DNA of 64,000 bases from the NCBI GenBank assembly GCA_902825215.1, contig LR782234.1, positions 3,782,001-3,846,000 of the forward strand. The letters run 5' to 3'. Origin of the DNA: Pseudomonas fluorescens (lineage in GTDB: Bacteria > Pseudomonadota > Gammaproteobacteria > Pseudomonadales > Pseudomonadaceae). The translations under genes and the position numbers were made by a program. The notes beneath the pieces were generated by a model. It was not told the origin of the DNA, did no database searches, and saw only the letters and a list, made by a program, of their open reading frames with translations. Of this stretch, positions 9,326 through 17,160 are shown in pieces (position 1 is the first letter of the stretch; the number at the start of each line of letters is the position of its first letter).

Positions 9326-10336
9326 TCAGGGCATGAAATCCACGGGCAATTGCAGATGATCTTTCATGCGGTCGTACCAGGCTTGCAGCGCGTCGGGCAG
9401 ATGGGTCTTCCAATGCGTGACGTTGGTGTAATAACGCAGCCGTGATTGACCGTTATCGTTGGTCACCAATAAAACCCAGTAGCGCGCATCGGGTGCCCTC
9501 ATCACGACGCCGGTAGCCCCAAGGCCGCGCATCGACATCTCTGTCACCTCATTGCCCGGGATATCCTTTGAGGCGTCAGCGCTCATCAAGCTGCCAGACT
9601 TTTCGACGAGCCTTTGATAATCCTCGCCAAGCAGCGAACGCAGCGCCTGATCCTCCATTAGCGTGCGCGCCAGACCCAGGCTGAGCAGGTCATAATCGAG
9701 CGTCAGAGGCTGCTGCGCAGCAACGAAGCGCCCGGTGTAAAACACCCCCAATCCGGCACTGCAATATCCGCCCGCTGCGGGTTGAGAAATGTCCAGCACA
9801 CCGTTCACCGGCGTGAAAACCAGGATGCACTCGTCTTGGGCGAAAACGGCCTTGCCGTCCTTGAACTCGGCAATGCCGGTCAGATCCCCGGAATTGCCAC
9901 CCTCCGCTGCCGTGATGTCGAAACTGATGTGTGTGGCGTCATCGCGCTGCGTGACGACGGTTGCCGAAGTCGAAGCACTTGGCGGGATCAATTGCCAGGT
10001 GGCGTGCCAACTGAAGGGCTGACCGGCGTGCTCCAATTCGGCCAGACGCATCAAGTACGCACGACGCAGACAGGCCGTCGAATCGCCACAGGCGTTGCGG
10101 CTCTTCAGCCACTGGCGCTGATCGGCCTTGAGCATTTTGGCGTTGGCGACCTTGGCCAGCGTGGAGCGCCAAAGCGTCGCCAGCTTGTCATCGAGCGCCG
10201 AAATTTGTGCGTCGCTACAAACGGCTTTTTCGGTTTTGCTGACAGCACTGGCGCAATCGAAACTGCTGGCGTGGATGGCGCCGGTAAACACAAGGCAAGT
10301 CAGGGCAACCATGTGACGCAGGTTGGAAATGAACAT
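9326..10336 (-). CDS. Secreted protein with LprI (lysozyme-inhibitor-like) domain
   Basis: A 336-residue protein with a Sec signal peptide (about 1-24, cut after IHAS). Residues about 25-95 match the LprI/DUF1311 pattern: FDCASAVSKTEKAVCSDAQISALDDKLATLW..., QRQWLKSRNACGDSTACLRRAYLMRLAEL, with paired cysteines expected to form disulfides in the periplasm. The remaining 240 residues form an uncharacterised beta-rich region. LprI domains inhibit lysozyme in some bacteria, but most domain carriers are untested, so a lysozyme-inhibitor role is only a possibility. The neighbouring sequence downstream is unrelated lipoproteins. Confidence 0.8.
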   Translation of the reverse strand: MFISNLRHMVALTCLVFTGAIHASSFDCASAVSKTEKAVCSDAQISALDDKLATLWRSTLAKVANAKMLKADQRQWLKSRNACGDSTACLRRAYLMRLAELEHAGQPFSWHATWQLIPPSASTSATVVTQRDDATHISFDITAAEGGNSGDLTGIAEFKDGKAVFAQDECILVFTPVNGVLDISQPAAGGYCSAGLGVFYTGRFVAAQQPLTLDYDLLSLGLARTLMEDQALRSLLGEDYQRLVEKSGSLMSADASKDIPGNEVTEMSMRGLGATGVVMRAPDARYWVLLVTNDNGQSRLRYYTNVTHWKTHLPDALQAWYDRMKDHLQLPVDFMP

Positions 10337-10502
10337 CGGCAGATTCCATTCTTCGGATGGCGCACAGTATGCCAGCGCTGGAGCTGGAAATCTGTGGCTG
10401 GGCCTGCTCGAAAGCGCCGGAGCCGCTATTGATGATTTGGCTGGACTGACGCCTCCCGAAGGTTTTGCGATGGGCTCGAGTTTGGAGTCAACGCAGGCCC
10501 CT

Positions 10503-10585
10503 TGTGGGAGCCAGCCTGCTGGCGATGGCGGTGGGTCAGGTGCTGATGCTTTGGCTGGGCTGATGCTTTCGCGAGCAGGCTCGCT
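10503..10585. repeat. REP pair whose right arm is interrupted by the IS110-family element
   Basis: The left arm lies at 10503-10531 (a CCAGC/GCTGG variant of the core). The right arm begins at about 10563 and stops at GGCTCGCT (10585). The missing end, CCCACAG, is found at 11761-11767 on the far side of the IS. Rejoined, the pair would be 90 bases long, close to intact REPINs in the window. Confidence 0.85.
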
Positions 10586-10600
10586 TGTATGGTAGGACTT

Positions 10601-10750
10601 GAAGGGAGGAGGAGGGACAAGGCTCGATTCTGACTGTTAGCGCAGTACAGACCGTGGGAGATTTTCACCCTCCTCCTTTCACCCAAGCGCCGATAAAGAA
10701 TGCATCTGGCCTAGACCGACGATAGGAACAAGCCTGCGCCTCTGGGTGAA
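10601..10750 (+). ncRNA. Predicted IS110 bridge RNA
   Basis: Two stem-loops fill the left end. The first (stem of GGAGGAGGG near 10606-10616 with CCCTCCTCC at 10668-10676) encloses AGGCTCG at 10620-10626 and GTGGGAG at 10654-10660. These equal the left half of the insertion target and the reverse complement of its right half. The second (CACCC 10680-10684 / GGGTG 10744-10748, plus GCGC 10687-10690 / GCGC 10736-10739) encloses AGAAT at 10697-10701 and ACAAG at 10728-10732, which match the donor junction AGAAT-CT-TGT in the same way. This is the target-loop/donor-loop order described for IS621 bridge RNA. Exact ends are inferred; folding was done by eye. Confidence 0.8.
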
Positions 10751-10788
10751 CCCTTCAAGTGTTCAAACCTTAGCCCGGAGGATTTCTC

Positions 10789-11742
10789 ATGGCAATGCCC
10801 GTCGCTACTACCCAGTCGATTGTCGGGGTTGATGTCGCCAAGGACGAACTGGTGATTTATCACGTCGAATCGGATCGGCTCGAGACAATCTCCAATACCA
10901 AAACGGCGATCAAGAAATGGCTCAAAACCGTTGCCAAACCAGTAGCAATCGCCATCGAAGCCACCAATATTTATCACCAGGAGTTTGCCGAGCTCGCGCA
11001 CGCGGATGGCTGCAGGATCTATATGGTTGGCGGTTATGAACTCAGTCATTACCGCAAAGGCGTGAACGTTCGCGCTAAAACTGATGCGCTGGATGCTCGA
11101 TTATTGGCCCGGTATCTGACAAACGAAGGGGACCATTTGCGCCCCTGGACGCCGCCGTCCCCCCTGTATTGCCGGCTCATCAGTCTGTTCCGGCGCCGTG
11201 CGGCTCTGGTTCAGGCTCGTGTCAGCCTCAAGCAGAGCTGGGAGAATGAGCCGCTGCTCAAAACCGCTTTCAAGAATCAGATAAGCGCCATGCAAAGGCT
11301 GGAAACCTTGCTTGAAAAAATGATCCTGACGCAGATAGAGGAAGCCGGTTTGGGCGCGCAGCTCAAGCGCTGCATGAAGGTCGAAGGCATCGGTACGTTG
11401 ACTGGCGCCCGCTTGCTCGCATCCTTTCAGCGTGGGGACTTCAGAAATGCGGACGCTTTCATCGCCTTTCTAGGCATGGATCTGCGCATAGCGGACTCAG
11501 GCAAAAAGAAAGGCCGCCGCTGCCTGACCAAACGAGGCGACCCTGAGGCACGTCGGTTGCTGCACAACGCTGCAATGGCGGCGAGCCGGACCTCGGCGTG
11601 GAAAGGGTTTTATGAGGCTATGAGAGGGCGCGGACTGAGCACTACCCAAGCACTGGTCGCACTAGCCCGCAAGCTTGCACGGGTGGTATTTGCTCTGCTG
11701 AAAACCAGAGCGAATACTCACCCAAAGGCGTTTAGGGGCTAG
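10789..11742 (+). CDS. IS110-family transposase (DEDD recombinase)
   Basis: A 317-residue recombinase, near full length for the family. The N-terminal RuvC-like DEDD domain shows D15 in GVDVAKDEL, E57 in IAIEATN, and D99 and D102 in KTDALDARLLARYL. The C-terminal Transposase_20 domain has MKVEGIGTLTGARLLA and the stretch DSGKKKGRRCLTKRGDPEARRLL, in which S237 is the likely serine nucleophile by analogy with IS621. The ATG follows a strong GGAGG at 10777-10781. The protein would act with the bridge RNA encoded just upstream. No frameshift or internal stop was seen. Confidence 0.95.
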   Translation: MAMPVATTQSIVGVDVAKDELVIYHVESDRLETISNTKTAIKKWLKTVAKPVAIAIEATNIYHQEFAELAHADGCRIYMVGGYELSHYRKGVNVRAKTDALDARLLARYLTNEGDHLRPWTPPSPLYCRLISLFRRRAALVQARVSLKQSWENEPLLKTAFKNQISAMQRLETLLEKMILTQIEEAGLGAQLKRCMKVEGIGTLTGARLLASFQRGDFRNADAFIAFLGMDLRIADSGKKKGRRCLTKRGDPEARRLLHNAAMAASRTSAWKGFYEAMRGRGLSTTQALVALARKLARVVFALLKTRANTHPKAFRG

Positions 11743-11810
11743 GCATGAACCATAGAATCTCCCACAGTTTTTTGCAGTGCATGCAAAATCCTGGGTAAAT
11801 CACGAGTCCA

Positions 11811-11901
11811 CTGTGGGAGCGAGCCTGCTCGCGAAAGCGGTGTGTCAGTTGCTGATGATTTGGCTGGACTGACGCCATCGCGAGCAGGCTCGCTCCTACA
11901 G
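11811..11901. repeat. Intact REPIN, GCGAGC/GGCTCGC class, just right of the IS
   Basis: Inverted arms at 11811-11840 and about 11877-11901 with a loop of about 36 bases. The left arm reads GTGGGAGCGAGCCT; the right arm has CTCCTAC in place of CTCCCAC. Confidence 0.85.
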
Positions 11902-11911
11902 TTGTCGGGTG

Positions 11912-12448
11912 TTATTTGAACTGGATGGTCGCCGCGGGCTTGACGTCGGTCCGCGCCACGGAGCTGGTCAAGGCGGCAAAGTCCCTGTTGTGTTCGGCAA
12001 TGATGTCTTCGGCGCTCATCGTGCCGTTGTCGACGGTCGAATGCGCGTCTTGCGCGACGACTACGTCATAGCCCAGTTCATGGGCGCGGCGCACCGTGGC
12101 GTTGACGCAGTAGTCGGTCTGCAGGCCGCAGATCACCAGACGTTCGAAGTCTTCGCTGGGTAGCAGCTTGCCCAGGTCGGTCTGGTAAAAGGAGTCGCCA
12201 GTGGTTTTATGCACACGCAGATCTTTGGCGGATGTCAGCAAGCCTTCGGCGAGCTGCCAACCGTCAGCATCGCGAACGAACGGCTCGTCCTTTTCTTCAT
12301 GTTGAATCAGCACCACCGGAACGCCGGCCTCGCGAGCGCGGCGGCTCAGGTCATTGATCGTAGAGATCACGCGGTCGATTGCAAAACACTGATATTCACC
12401 AGCACACAGAGCCTGCTGGACATCGATGATCAGTAATGCGGTGGTCAT
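11912..12448 (-). CDS. Isochorismatase-like cysteine hydrolase
   Basis: A 178-residue protein of the isochorismatase/nicotinamidase fold. It opens with the acidic motif ALLIIDVQ (Asp9), and the catalytic cysteine lies in ICGLQTDYCVNATVRRAHELG, followed by VAQDAHST. Family members hydrolyse amides or vinyl ethers such as nicotinamide, ureidoacrylate or isochorismate. The motifs do not fix the substrate and there is no metal-site pattern typical of nicotinamidase that I can see. It stands alone between REPs and ggt on the same strand, 205 bases after ggt with a hairpin between, so it is likely its own transcript. Confidence 0.85.
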   Translation of the reverse strand: MTTALLIIDVQQALCAGEYQCFAIDRVISTINDLSRRAREAGVPVVLIQHEEKDEPFVRDADGWQLAEGLLTSAKDLRVHKTTGDSFYQTDLGKLLPSEDFERLVICGLQTDYCVNATVRRAHELGYDVVVAQDAHSTVDNGTMSAEDIIAEHNRDFAALTSSVARTDVKPAATIQFK

Positions 12449-12479
12449 GGCGAGCCTTCCTTGATCAGTCCTTGAAAAT

Positions 12480-12504
12480 CGGGCGGACCTGAGCCCGCCC
12501 CTTT
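12480..12504 (-). terminator. Probable terminator of ggt
   Basis: The hairpin GGGCGG/CCGCCC at 12481-12500 lies just past the ggt stop. The following T run on the minus strand is short (GATTTTC), so strength is uncertain. Confidence 0.5.
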
Positions 12505-12513
12505 TTACCCCGC

Positions 12514-14241
12514 TCAGTAGCCCAATGACAACCCGGTATTGCGCCGTGGATCGTTGGCACCGTAGAAGCGGTTCTTGCCGACCGGTTTGCCACCGAGTGA
12601 TGGCGCGCCGACCAGAATCGCGGCGATATGGTTAGGGTCCTGCGGGCCGGCAAATTTGTGGCCCCAGCTCTCAAGCAACTTTTTCGTGTCGGGACTGGCA
12701 GCGAAGTCTTCCAGGTTGGTTTCTTCCGGCATCCACTGCTGGTGGAAGCGCGGCGCGTCGACGGCTTCCTGCAGGCCCATGCCGTAATCGATGACGTTGA
12801 GCATGGTCAGCAGCGTTGCGGTAATGATCCGGCTGCCGCCCGGCGTGCCGACCACCATCACCACCTTGCCATCCTTGGTGACGATAGTCGGACTCATCGA
12901 CGACAACGGCGCCTTGCCCGGTGCGATGGCGTTGGCTTCGCCCTGCACCAGGCCGTACATGTTCGGCACGCCGACCTTGGAGGTAAAGTCGTCCATTTCG
13001 TCGTTGAGCATCACCCCGGTCTTGCTCGCCATCACGCCCGCGCCGAACCAGTCGTTGAGGGTGTAGGTGACCGACACCGCATTGCCCCACTTGTCGACAA
13101 TCGAGTAATGCGTGGTGTTGCTGCCCTCATGTGGCGCTACGCCGGGTTTCAGCTCAGCCGATACACCGGCCTTCTGCGGCTGGATCGCATCGCGCAATTT
13201 GGTCGCGTAGTTCTTGTCCAGCAGGTGTTCGATCGGGTTTTTGACGAAATCCGGATCGCCGAGATAGCTGTTGCGGTCCACATAAGCGTGGCGCATCGCT
13301 TCGATCTGGTAATGCATGCCCTGGGCGGAATGGAAGCCCAGATCCTTCATCGGATAGCCTTCGAGAATGTTCATGATCTGGCAAATCACCACGCCACCGG
13401 AGCTTGGCGGCGGTGCCGAGACCACGTGGTAACCGCGGTAATCGCATTCCACTGGAGCCAGTTCGCGGGTCTTGTACTTGTCGAGGTCGGCCTGAGTGAT
13501 GATGCCTTTGTTGGCCTGGCTGGAGGTCACGATCGCATCCGCGACCCAGCCTTTGTAGAAGCCGTCGACGCCTTTTTCGGAAATGCTGCGCAAGGTCTTG
13601 CCAAGGTCCTTCTGCACCAGTTTTTGCCCGACCTGCATCGGTTCGCCGTTGTGCAGGAAAATCGAACCGGAATCGCGCATGTCCTTTTTGAATACGTCGG
13701 TGGCGTACTCCAGCAACTCGACATCGCCCTGCTCCAGCGCAAATCCGTCTTCGGCCAGTTTGATTGCCGGCGCGATCATTTCCTTGCGCGATTTGGTCCC
13801 GTATTTGCTCAGTGCCAGTTCCATGCCGGACACGGTCCCCGGCACGCCAACCGCCAGATGACCGCGGGTACTCAACTCAGGAATGACGTTGCCGTCCTTG
13901 TCGAGGTACATGTTCGCCGTTGCCGCCAGCGGCGCTTTTTCGCGGAAATCGAGAAAGGTTTTGCGTCCGTCCGCCAACTGAATGGTCATGAAACCGCCGC
14001 CGCCGAGGTTGCCTGCCGCGGGATACACCACCGCCAGCGCATAGCCCACCGCGACCGCCGCATCGACAGCATTGCCGCCGCTTTTAAGCACATCGACGCC
14101 GACATGCGTGGCCAGATGTTGTGCGGTGACTACCATGCCGTTTTCGGCAGCGACCGGCGCCACCGATGCGGCGTGAGCCATCAGACAGCTGAGTGCCAGG
14201 GACGTCGCAATCAGCGACCTGGTCAAAGGTTCGTACTTCAT
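12514..14241 (-). CDS. ggt: Gamma-glutamyltranspeptidase precursor
   Basis: A 575-residue periplasmic enzyme that cleaves the gamma-glutamyl bond of glutathione. The ATG at 14241 gives a clean Sec signal (MKYEPLTRSLIATSLALSCLM...AHA); the frame is open upstream but that stretch has no sensible N-terminus. The precursor self-cleaves before the catalytic threonine, here T376 in SNTTHYSIVDKWGNAVS, giving large and small subunits of about 350 and 200 residues. Conserved oxyanion and substrate motifs follow (PLSSMSPTIV, GTPGGSRI). Length matches bacterial GGT. No partner gene adjoins it. Confidence 0.95.
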   Translation of the reverse strand: MKYEPLTRSLIATSLALSCLMAHAASVAPVAAENGMVVTAQHLATHVGVDVLKSGGNAVDAAVAVGYALAVVYPAAGNLGGGGFMTIQLADGRKTFLDFREKAPLAATANMYLDKDGNVIPELSTRGHLAVGVPGTVSGMELALSKYGTKSRKEMIAPAIKLAEDGFALEQGDVELLEYATDVFKKDMRDSGSIFLHNGEPMQVGQKLVQKDLGKTLRSISEKGVDGFYKGWVADAIVTSSQANKGIITQADLDKYKTRELAPVECDYRGYHVVSAPPPSSGGVVICQIMNILEGYPMKDLGFHSAQGMHYQIEAMRHAYVDRNSYLGDPDFVKNPIEHLLDKNYATKLRDAIQPQKAGVSAELKPGVAPHEGSNTTHYSIVDKWGNAVSVTYTLNDWFGAGVMASKTGVMLNDEMDDFTSKVGVPNMYGLVQGEANAIAPGKAPLSSMSPTIVTKDGKVVMVVGTPGGSRIITATLLTMLNVIDYGMGLQEAVDAPRFHQQWMPEETNLEDFAASPDTKKLLESWGHKFAGPQDPNHIAAILVGAPSLGGKPVGKNRFYGANDPRRNTGLSLGY

Positions 14242-14328
14242 GAGTCGATCTCTTTTTTGTTTTAGGGGACGGCGCAAAACCCTGTGCAGCGTTTCAAGCG
14301 CAATCAGCAGTATGGTCGGCTTTAAGTA

Positions 14329-14356
14329 TTGCGCCTCCCTGTGTCGCCGGTATGCT
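14329..14356 (+). promoter_or_regulatory. Sigma-70-like promoter upstream of ogt
   Basis: TTGCGC (14329-14334) and TATGCT (14351-14356) with a 16-base spacer, 36 bases before the ATG. Confidence 0.45.
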
Positions 14357-14391
14357 GGACGCGGTTCACACTTTCCAGCGGGGTTGCAACG

Positions 14392-14907
14392 ATGCCTTAC
14401 ACATTCATCACCCTGCCCTCGCCGGTCGGCGAGCTGAAGCTCGTCGCGAACGGATCGCGACTGGCGGCCATTCTCTGGGAAAACGACAAACCGAACCGGG
14501 TACGCCTCGGGCCGATGAGCGAAGCGCCGGACAATCCGCTCCTGCAAAACGCTGCGCGGCAACTGGAAGAATATTTCTCCGGGAGCCGCATTCACTTCGA
14601 TCTGGAACTCGACTTCACTGGCACGACTTTTCAGAAACAAGTCTGGGCTGCGCTACTGACCATTCCATTCGGCGAAACCCGCACCTACCGCCAGATCGCC
14701 GAGCAGATCGGCAACCCCACTGCCGTGCGGGCCGTGGGCGCGGCGAACGGGCGCAATCCGATCTCCATCATCGCGCCGTGTCACCGAGTGATCGGCGCGT
14801 CGGGAAAACTCACCGGGTTCGCCGGCGGGCTTGAAGCAAAAGAGCGACTGCTGACCCTCGAAGGTGGCCAATGGTCGCCCATTGGCAAAACCGGCGAGCT
14901 GTTCTGA
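14392..14907 (+). CDS. ogt: Methylated-DNA--[protein]-cysteine S-methyltransferase
   Basis: A 171-residue suicide repair protein that takes methyl groups from O6-methylguanine. The active-site motif PCHRV holds Cys130, preceded by the helix-turn-helix region TYRQIAEQIGNPTAVRAVGAANGRNP. The N-terminal domain is short, as in Ogt rather than the AraC-fused Ada. The ATG at 14392 was chosen because upstream codons give no family-like sequence and a promoter fits just before it. It converges with the Nudix gene; the stops are one base apart. Confidence 0.93.
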   Translation: MPYTFITLPSPVGELKLVANGSRLAAILWENDKPNRVRLGPMSEAPDNPLLQNAARQLEEYFSGSRIHFDLELDFTGTTFQKQVWAALLTIPFGETRTYRQIAEQIGNPTAVRAVGAANGRNPISIIAPCHRVIGASGKLTGFAGGLEAKERLLTLEGGQWSPIGKTGELF

Positions 14908-14908
14908 C

Positions 14909-15520
14909 TCAAGCACCAAACAGATTATTCATCGCCGCGTACTGCAACAGCATGATGGTCTTGGCATCGCAGATCTCACCGCGCTGAAACGCCGCCAGCG
15001 CCTCGTCGAACGCCCATTCCAGCACCTCCAGCTCCTCGGTTTCCTCCTCCAGCCCGCCACCGTCGCTGACCTTTGAGGCCGCGTCGTATTCGGCGATGAA
15101 AAAGTGCAGCTTTTCCGTCACCGAACCCGGGCTCATGTAAGCCTCGAACACCTTCTTCACATCGTGCACGCGATAACCGGTTTCCTCCTCGGCTTCATCG
15201 CGAATACGTTGCTCCGGCGCGGCACCTTCAAGCAGCCCGGCCGCCACTTCGATCAGCAAACCGTCATGCCCGTTGACGAACACCGGCAAGCGGAACTGCC
15301 GGGTCAGCACCACCGTGCGTTTGTCGCGATTGAACAACAGAATTGCCGCGCCATTACCACGATCGTAGACCTCACGGGTCTGACGCTGCCATTGGCCATT
15401 GTTGCGGTGATAGTCAAAGGTGATCTTTTTCAGCAGGTACCAGTCGTGGGACAACACCTGAGTGTCGATGATATTGACCCGCTCGGCTGTGTTGGACATG
15501 ACGCCTGATCCTTTAGTCAT
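14909..15520 (-). CDS. nudK: Nudix hydrolase resembling NudK (GDP-mannose pyrophosphatase)
   Basis: The protein of about 203 residues matches NudK along its length: REVYDRGNGAAILLFN, then FRLPVFVN, and the Nudix box GLLEGAAPEQRIRDEAEEETGY, followed by FEAYMSPGSVTEKLHFFIAEYD. NudK hydrolyses GDP-mannose to GMP and mannose-1-phosphate. Two starts are possible. ATG 15520 has GGAGG six bases upstream; ATG 15499 (MSNTAERVNIID) has AGGA nine bases upstream and fits the family N-terminus about as well. I prefer 15520 on ribosome-binding site strength. The metal-binding glutamates of the box are intact. Confidence 0.87.
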   Translation of the reverse strand: MTKGSGVMSNTAERVNIIDTQVLSHDWYLLKKITFDYHRNNGQWQRQTREVYDRGNGAAILLFNRDKRTVVLTRQFRLPVFVNGHDGLLIEVAAGLLEGAAPEQRIRDEAEEETGYRVHDVKKVFEAYMSPGSVTEKLHFFIAEYDAASKVSDGGGLEEETEELEVLEWAFDEALAAFQRGEICDAKTIMLLQYAAMNNLFGA

Positions 15521-15593
15521 TGTTGGCCTCCGGGCCTGCAAATGCCCGGTTATTTAAAAAAAAAAAACCCAACCATATATCGCCCTACAAAGC

Positions 15594-15730
15594 ATGTCGA
15601 ACCGTCCTACGGACACTGCCTATTTCCTCGCCTTCCTCGCTGATCTGCAGCCCAACAGCGAAAACTTCTCGAGTATCTGAGCGACCTCGAGCTGGAGGCG
15701 CTGCCTGCTCTGTTTTCCAATGACGCATAG
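15594..15730 (+). pseudogene. Possible broken small gene (frameshift)
   Basis: ATG at 15594 opens MSNRPTDTAYFLAFLADLQPNSEN and stops soon after at TGA (15679-15681). A one-base shift near 15665 would continue as LEYLSDLELEALPALFSNDA to TAG at 15728. The joined product would be about 45 residues and reads as a plausible acidic small protein. Either it is a decayed or frameshifted micro-gene, or the second frame is chance. No family recognised. Confidence 0.3.
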
Positions 15731-15743
15731 CCCTTTGAACAAA

Positions 15744-15768
15744 AGCCCGGCAGCGCTACCGGGCTCGT
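15744..15768 (+). terminator. Hairpin, possible weak terminator
   Basis: AGCCCGG (15744-15750) pairs with CCGGGCT (15759-15765). Little T tract follows, so function is uncertain. Confidence 0.4.
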
Positions 15769-15866
15769 TCATGTACCGTTAAATAGCCATGAAGTCTCCA
15801 CTGATAAAGTCGTCATGGAGCACTGCTTGATCCTTTCAAGCAATTATTCTCGAGGCCATCACCCCC

Positions 15867-16502
15867 TCATTTAAAATCAACATCAAACGCCTGATAAAAC
15901 GCATTACCAGTATTGGCAACGATCCACATCAGCACGATGACGTGACGACCCTTTTTGCTTGTCGGCAGTACCACCTCGTGGTCGACCTTGGCCTTCAATT
16001 CGCCCGCATGGCTGTAATACGGCACTTGCGGGTAGAAATCCTCAAAAAACGGTTGAGCTTCGAGTTGCGCCCGGGTGATACGTTGCTGCGGATCCCAGCC
16101 ATCCCGGGTAATCAACCAGCGATAACCACGGGTGGTGTGCGGCGCGGTGTATTCCCATTTGACCTGCAGGGTTTGACCGGCGGTGACATTGAGCAGCGGC
16201 CACGCAAACGGACGACCGAGCTTTTTGCTCATCTCGGCATCGGTGAAGTTCACACAGTCGCGTGCATCGTCCTTCCCGCCGCTGAGGATGTAACCGTCGG
16301 CAGGTGGCGCAACGCTGGCCGAGTCGGTTTCATACGGTGGCGGAAACGGCCCTGCCACCAGCGCCGGAAAGTTCTTGCCACCCTCCATCTCGTTGACCTG
16401 CCAGCCACCCAGCAAGCCGAGATCGATGGCCACCCCACCGCGACTGGCTGGAGACGTCACGCGACCGTGTTTCAATTGGTTTTCTGGTATTGCCTGATTC
16501 AT
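15867..16502 (-). CDS. AA10-type lytic polysaccharide monooxygenase / chitin-binding protein without signal peptide
   Basis: A 211-residue protein with the Chitin_bind_3/AA10 pattern: HGRVTSPASRGG near the N-terminus (His12), YTAPHTTRGYRWLIT (second histidine) and the C-terminal NAFYQAFDVDFK with the axial Phe. In AA10 enzymes the first histidine becomes the mature N-terminus after signal cleavage and binds copper with the second. Here only MNQAIPENQLK precedes it, far too short and hydrophilic for a signal. The ATG at 16502 has GGAG eight bases upstream and the open frame further upstream is not hydrophobic. Export, if any, must use another route or a processing step. Confidence 0.85.
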   Translation of the reverse strand: MNQAIPENQLKHGRVTSPASRGGVAIDLGLLGGWQVNEMEGGKNFPALVAGPFPPPYETDSASVAPPADGYILSGGKDDARDCVNFTDAEMSKKLGRPFAWPLLNVTAGQTLQVKWEYTAPHTTRGYRWLITRDGWDPQQRITRAQLEAQPFFEDFYPQVPYYSHAGELKAKVDHEVVLPTSKKGRHVIVLMWIVANTGNAFYQAFDVDFK

Positions 16503-16722
16503 GATTTTCACTCCATTGATTGATGACTCTCCTTCCCGAGGAGAGGACTTCAAGCTAACGGAGGTGAATTTTTTGTCCATTGGCGAATTTGTCGCGGTCA
16601 GCGAATTGCTGCCAACCAAACGCCGTAAATACTGGATAGATATACAGTCACAGACGTCAACGCCCACGCGCGATAACGGCAAAGGATTACATGCCAACAC
16701 TACAAGGGCTGCCATCCGGTAT

Positions 16723-17160
16723 TCAGGTGAGCTGCGCCTGAAACTCCTTCTCATACTCCCCAGCCAATTGCTCTTTCTGCTTCTCATCAAGCAGTTTCCC
16801 GGCCATCTGAAAGAACTTATGTTCCTCCTCCTCAAGATGATGATGAACCTTGTCCGACAGCTTCTTCGCCGTCGCCAGCCACGCCGGGCTGGACATCTCG
16901 GTCTCGTCGAGTTCTTCCATCATTTCGTCCATTTCATGGTGCTCGGCGATGGCGTGACGGCTCAGGTCGACGCCTTCATCCATTGCCATCAACGGAATAT
17001 AGAAGTGACGCTCTTCTGCGGTTTCGTGGGCTTGCAATTCTGCTTTGAGCTGTTTGTAGGCCTCGACCCGCTCCGGACTGTCGCCGCTGGTTTCGATCAG
17101 GGCTTTGGCGTAAGTGCGCTGGCGTTCGTGGCTTTCGCGCAGGGCTTGAAAAATATTCAC
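16723..17160 (-). CDS. Hemerythrin HHE-domain protein
   Basis: A 145-residue four-helix protein with the metal-binding pattern of hemerythrin-like domains: H11 region, HETAEERHFYIPLM, HAIAEHHEMDEMMEEL, and DKVHHHLEEEEHKFFQMA. Such proteins bind a di-iron site for oxygen, nitric oxide or redox sensing; the exact role here is unknown. The start is GTG at 17160 with AGGA eight bases upstream. It is monocistronic, 220 bases upstream of the LPMO-like gene on the same strand. Confidence 0.88.
   Translation of the reverse strand: MNIFQALRESHERQRTYAKALIETSGDSPERVEAYKQLKAELQAHETAEERHFYIPLMAMDEGVDLSRHAIAEHHEMDEMMEELDETEMSSPAWLATAKKLSDKVHHHLEEEEHKFFQMAGKLLDEKQKEQLAGEYEKEFQAQLT

Larger units (their letters stand above)
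10584..11760 (+). mobile_element. IS110-family insertion sequence inserted in a REP
   Basis: The element runs between two CT dinucleotides, at 10584-10585 and 11759-11760, with about 1,173 bases inside. It has no terminal inverted repeats and makes no longer duplication, as expected of the IS110 family. The left non-coding end is about 200 bases, the right only about 16. A long left end upstream of the transposase fits the IS110 subgroup rather than IS1111. The ends read TGTATGG... and ...CATAGAAT. The transposase frame is intact, so the copy may be active. Confidence 0.88.

Noticed and set aside
10503..11901. CRISPR-like repeats near the IS element
   Set aside because: The repeats are REPs in inverted pairs, not regularly spaced direct repeats with unique spacers, and no cas gene is present.
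12628..14265. A 545-codon open frame on the plus strand
   Set aside because: Antisense to ggt; no family resemblance.
15520..15723. A 67-codon open frame starting in the nudK leader
   Set aside because: No ribosome-binding site; it overlaps the A-rich leader and the better candidate frame at 15594.
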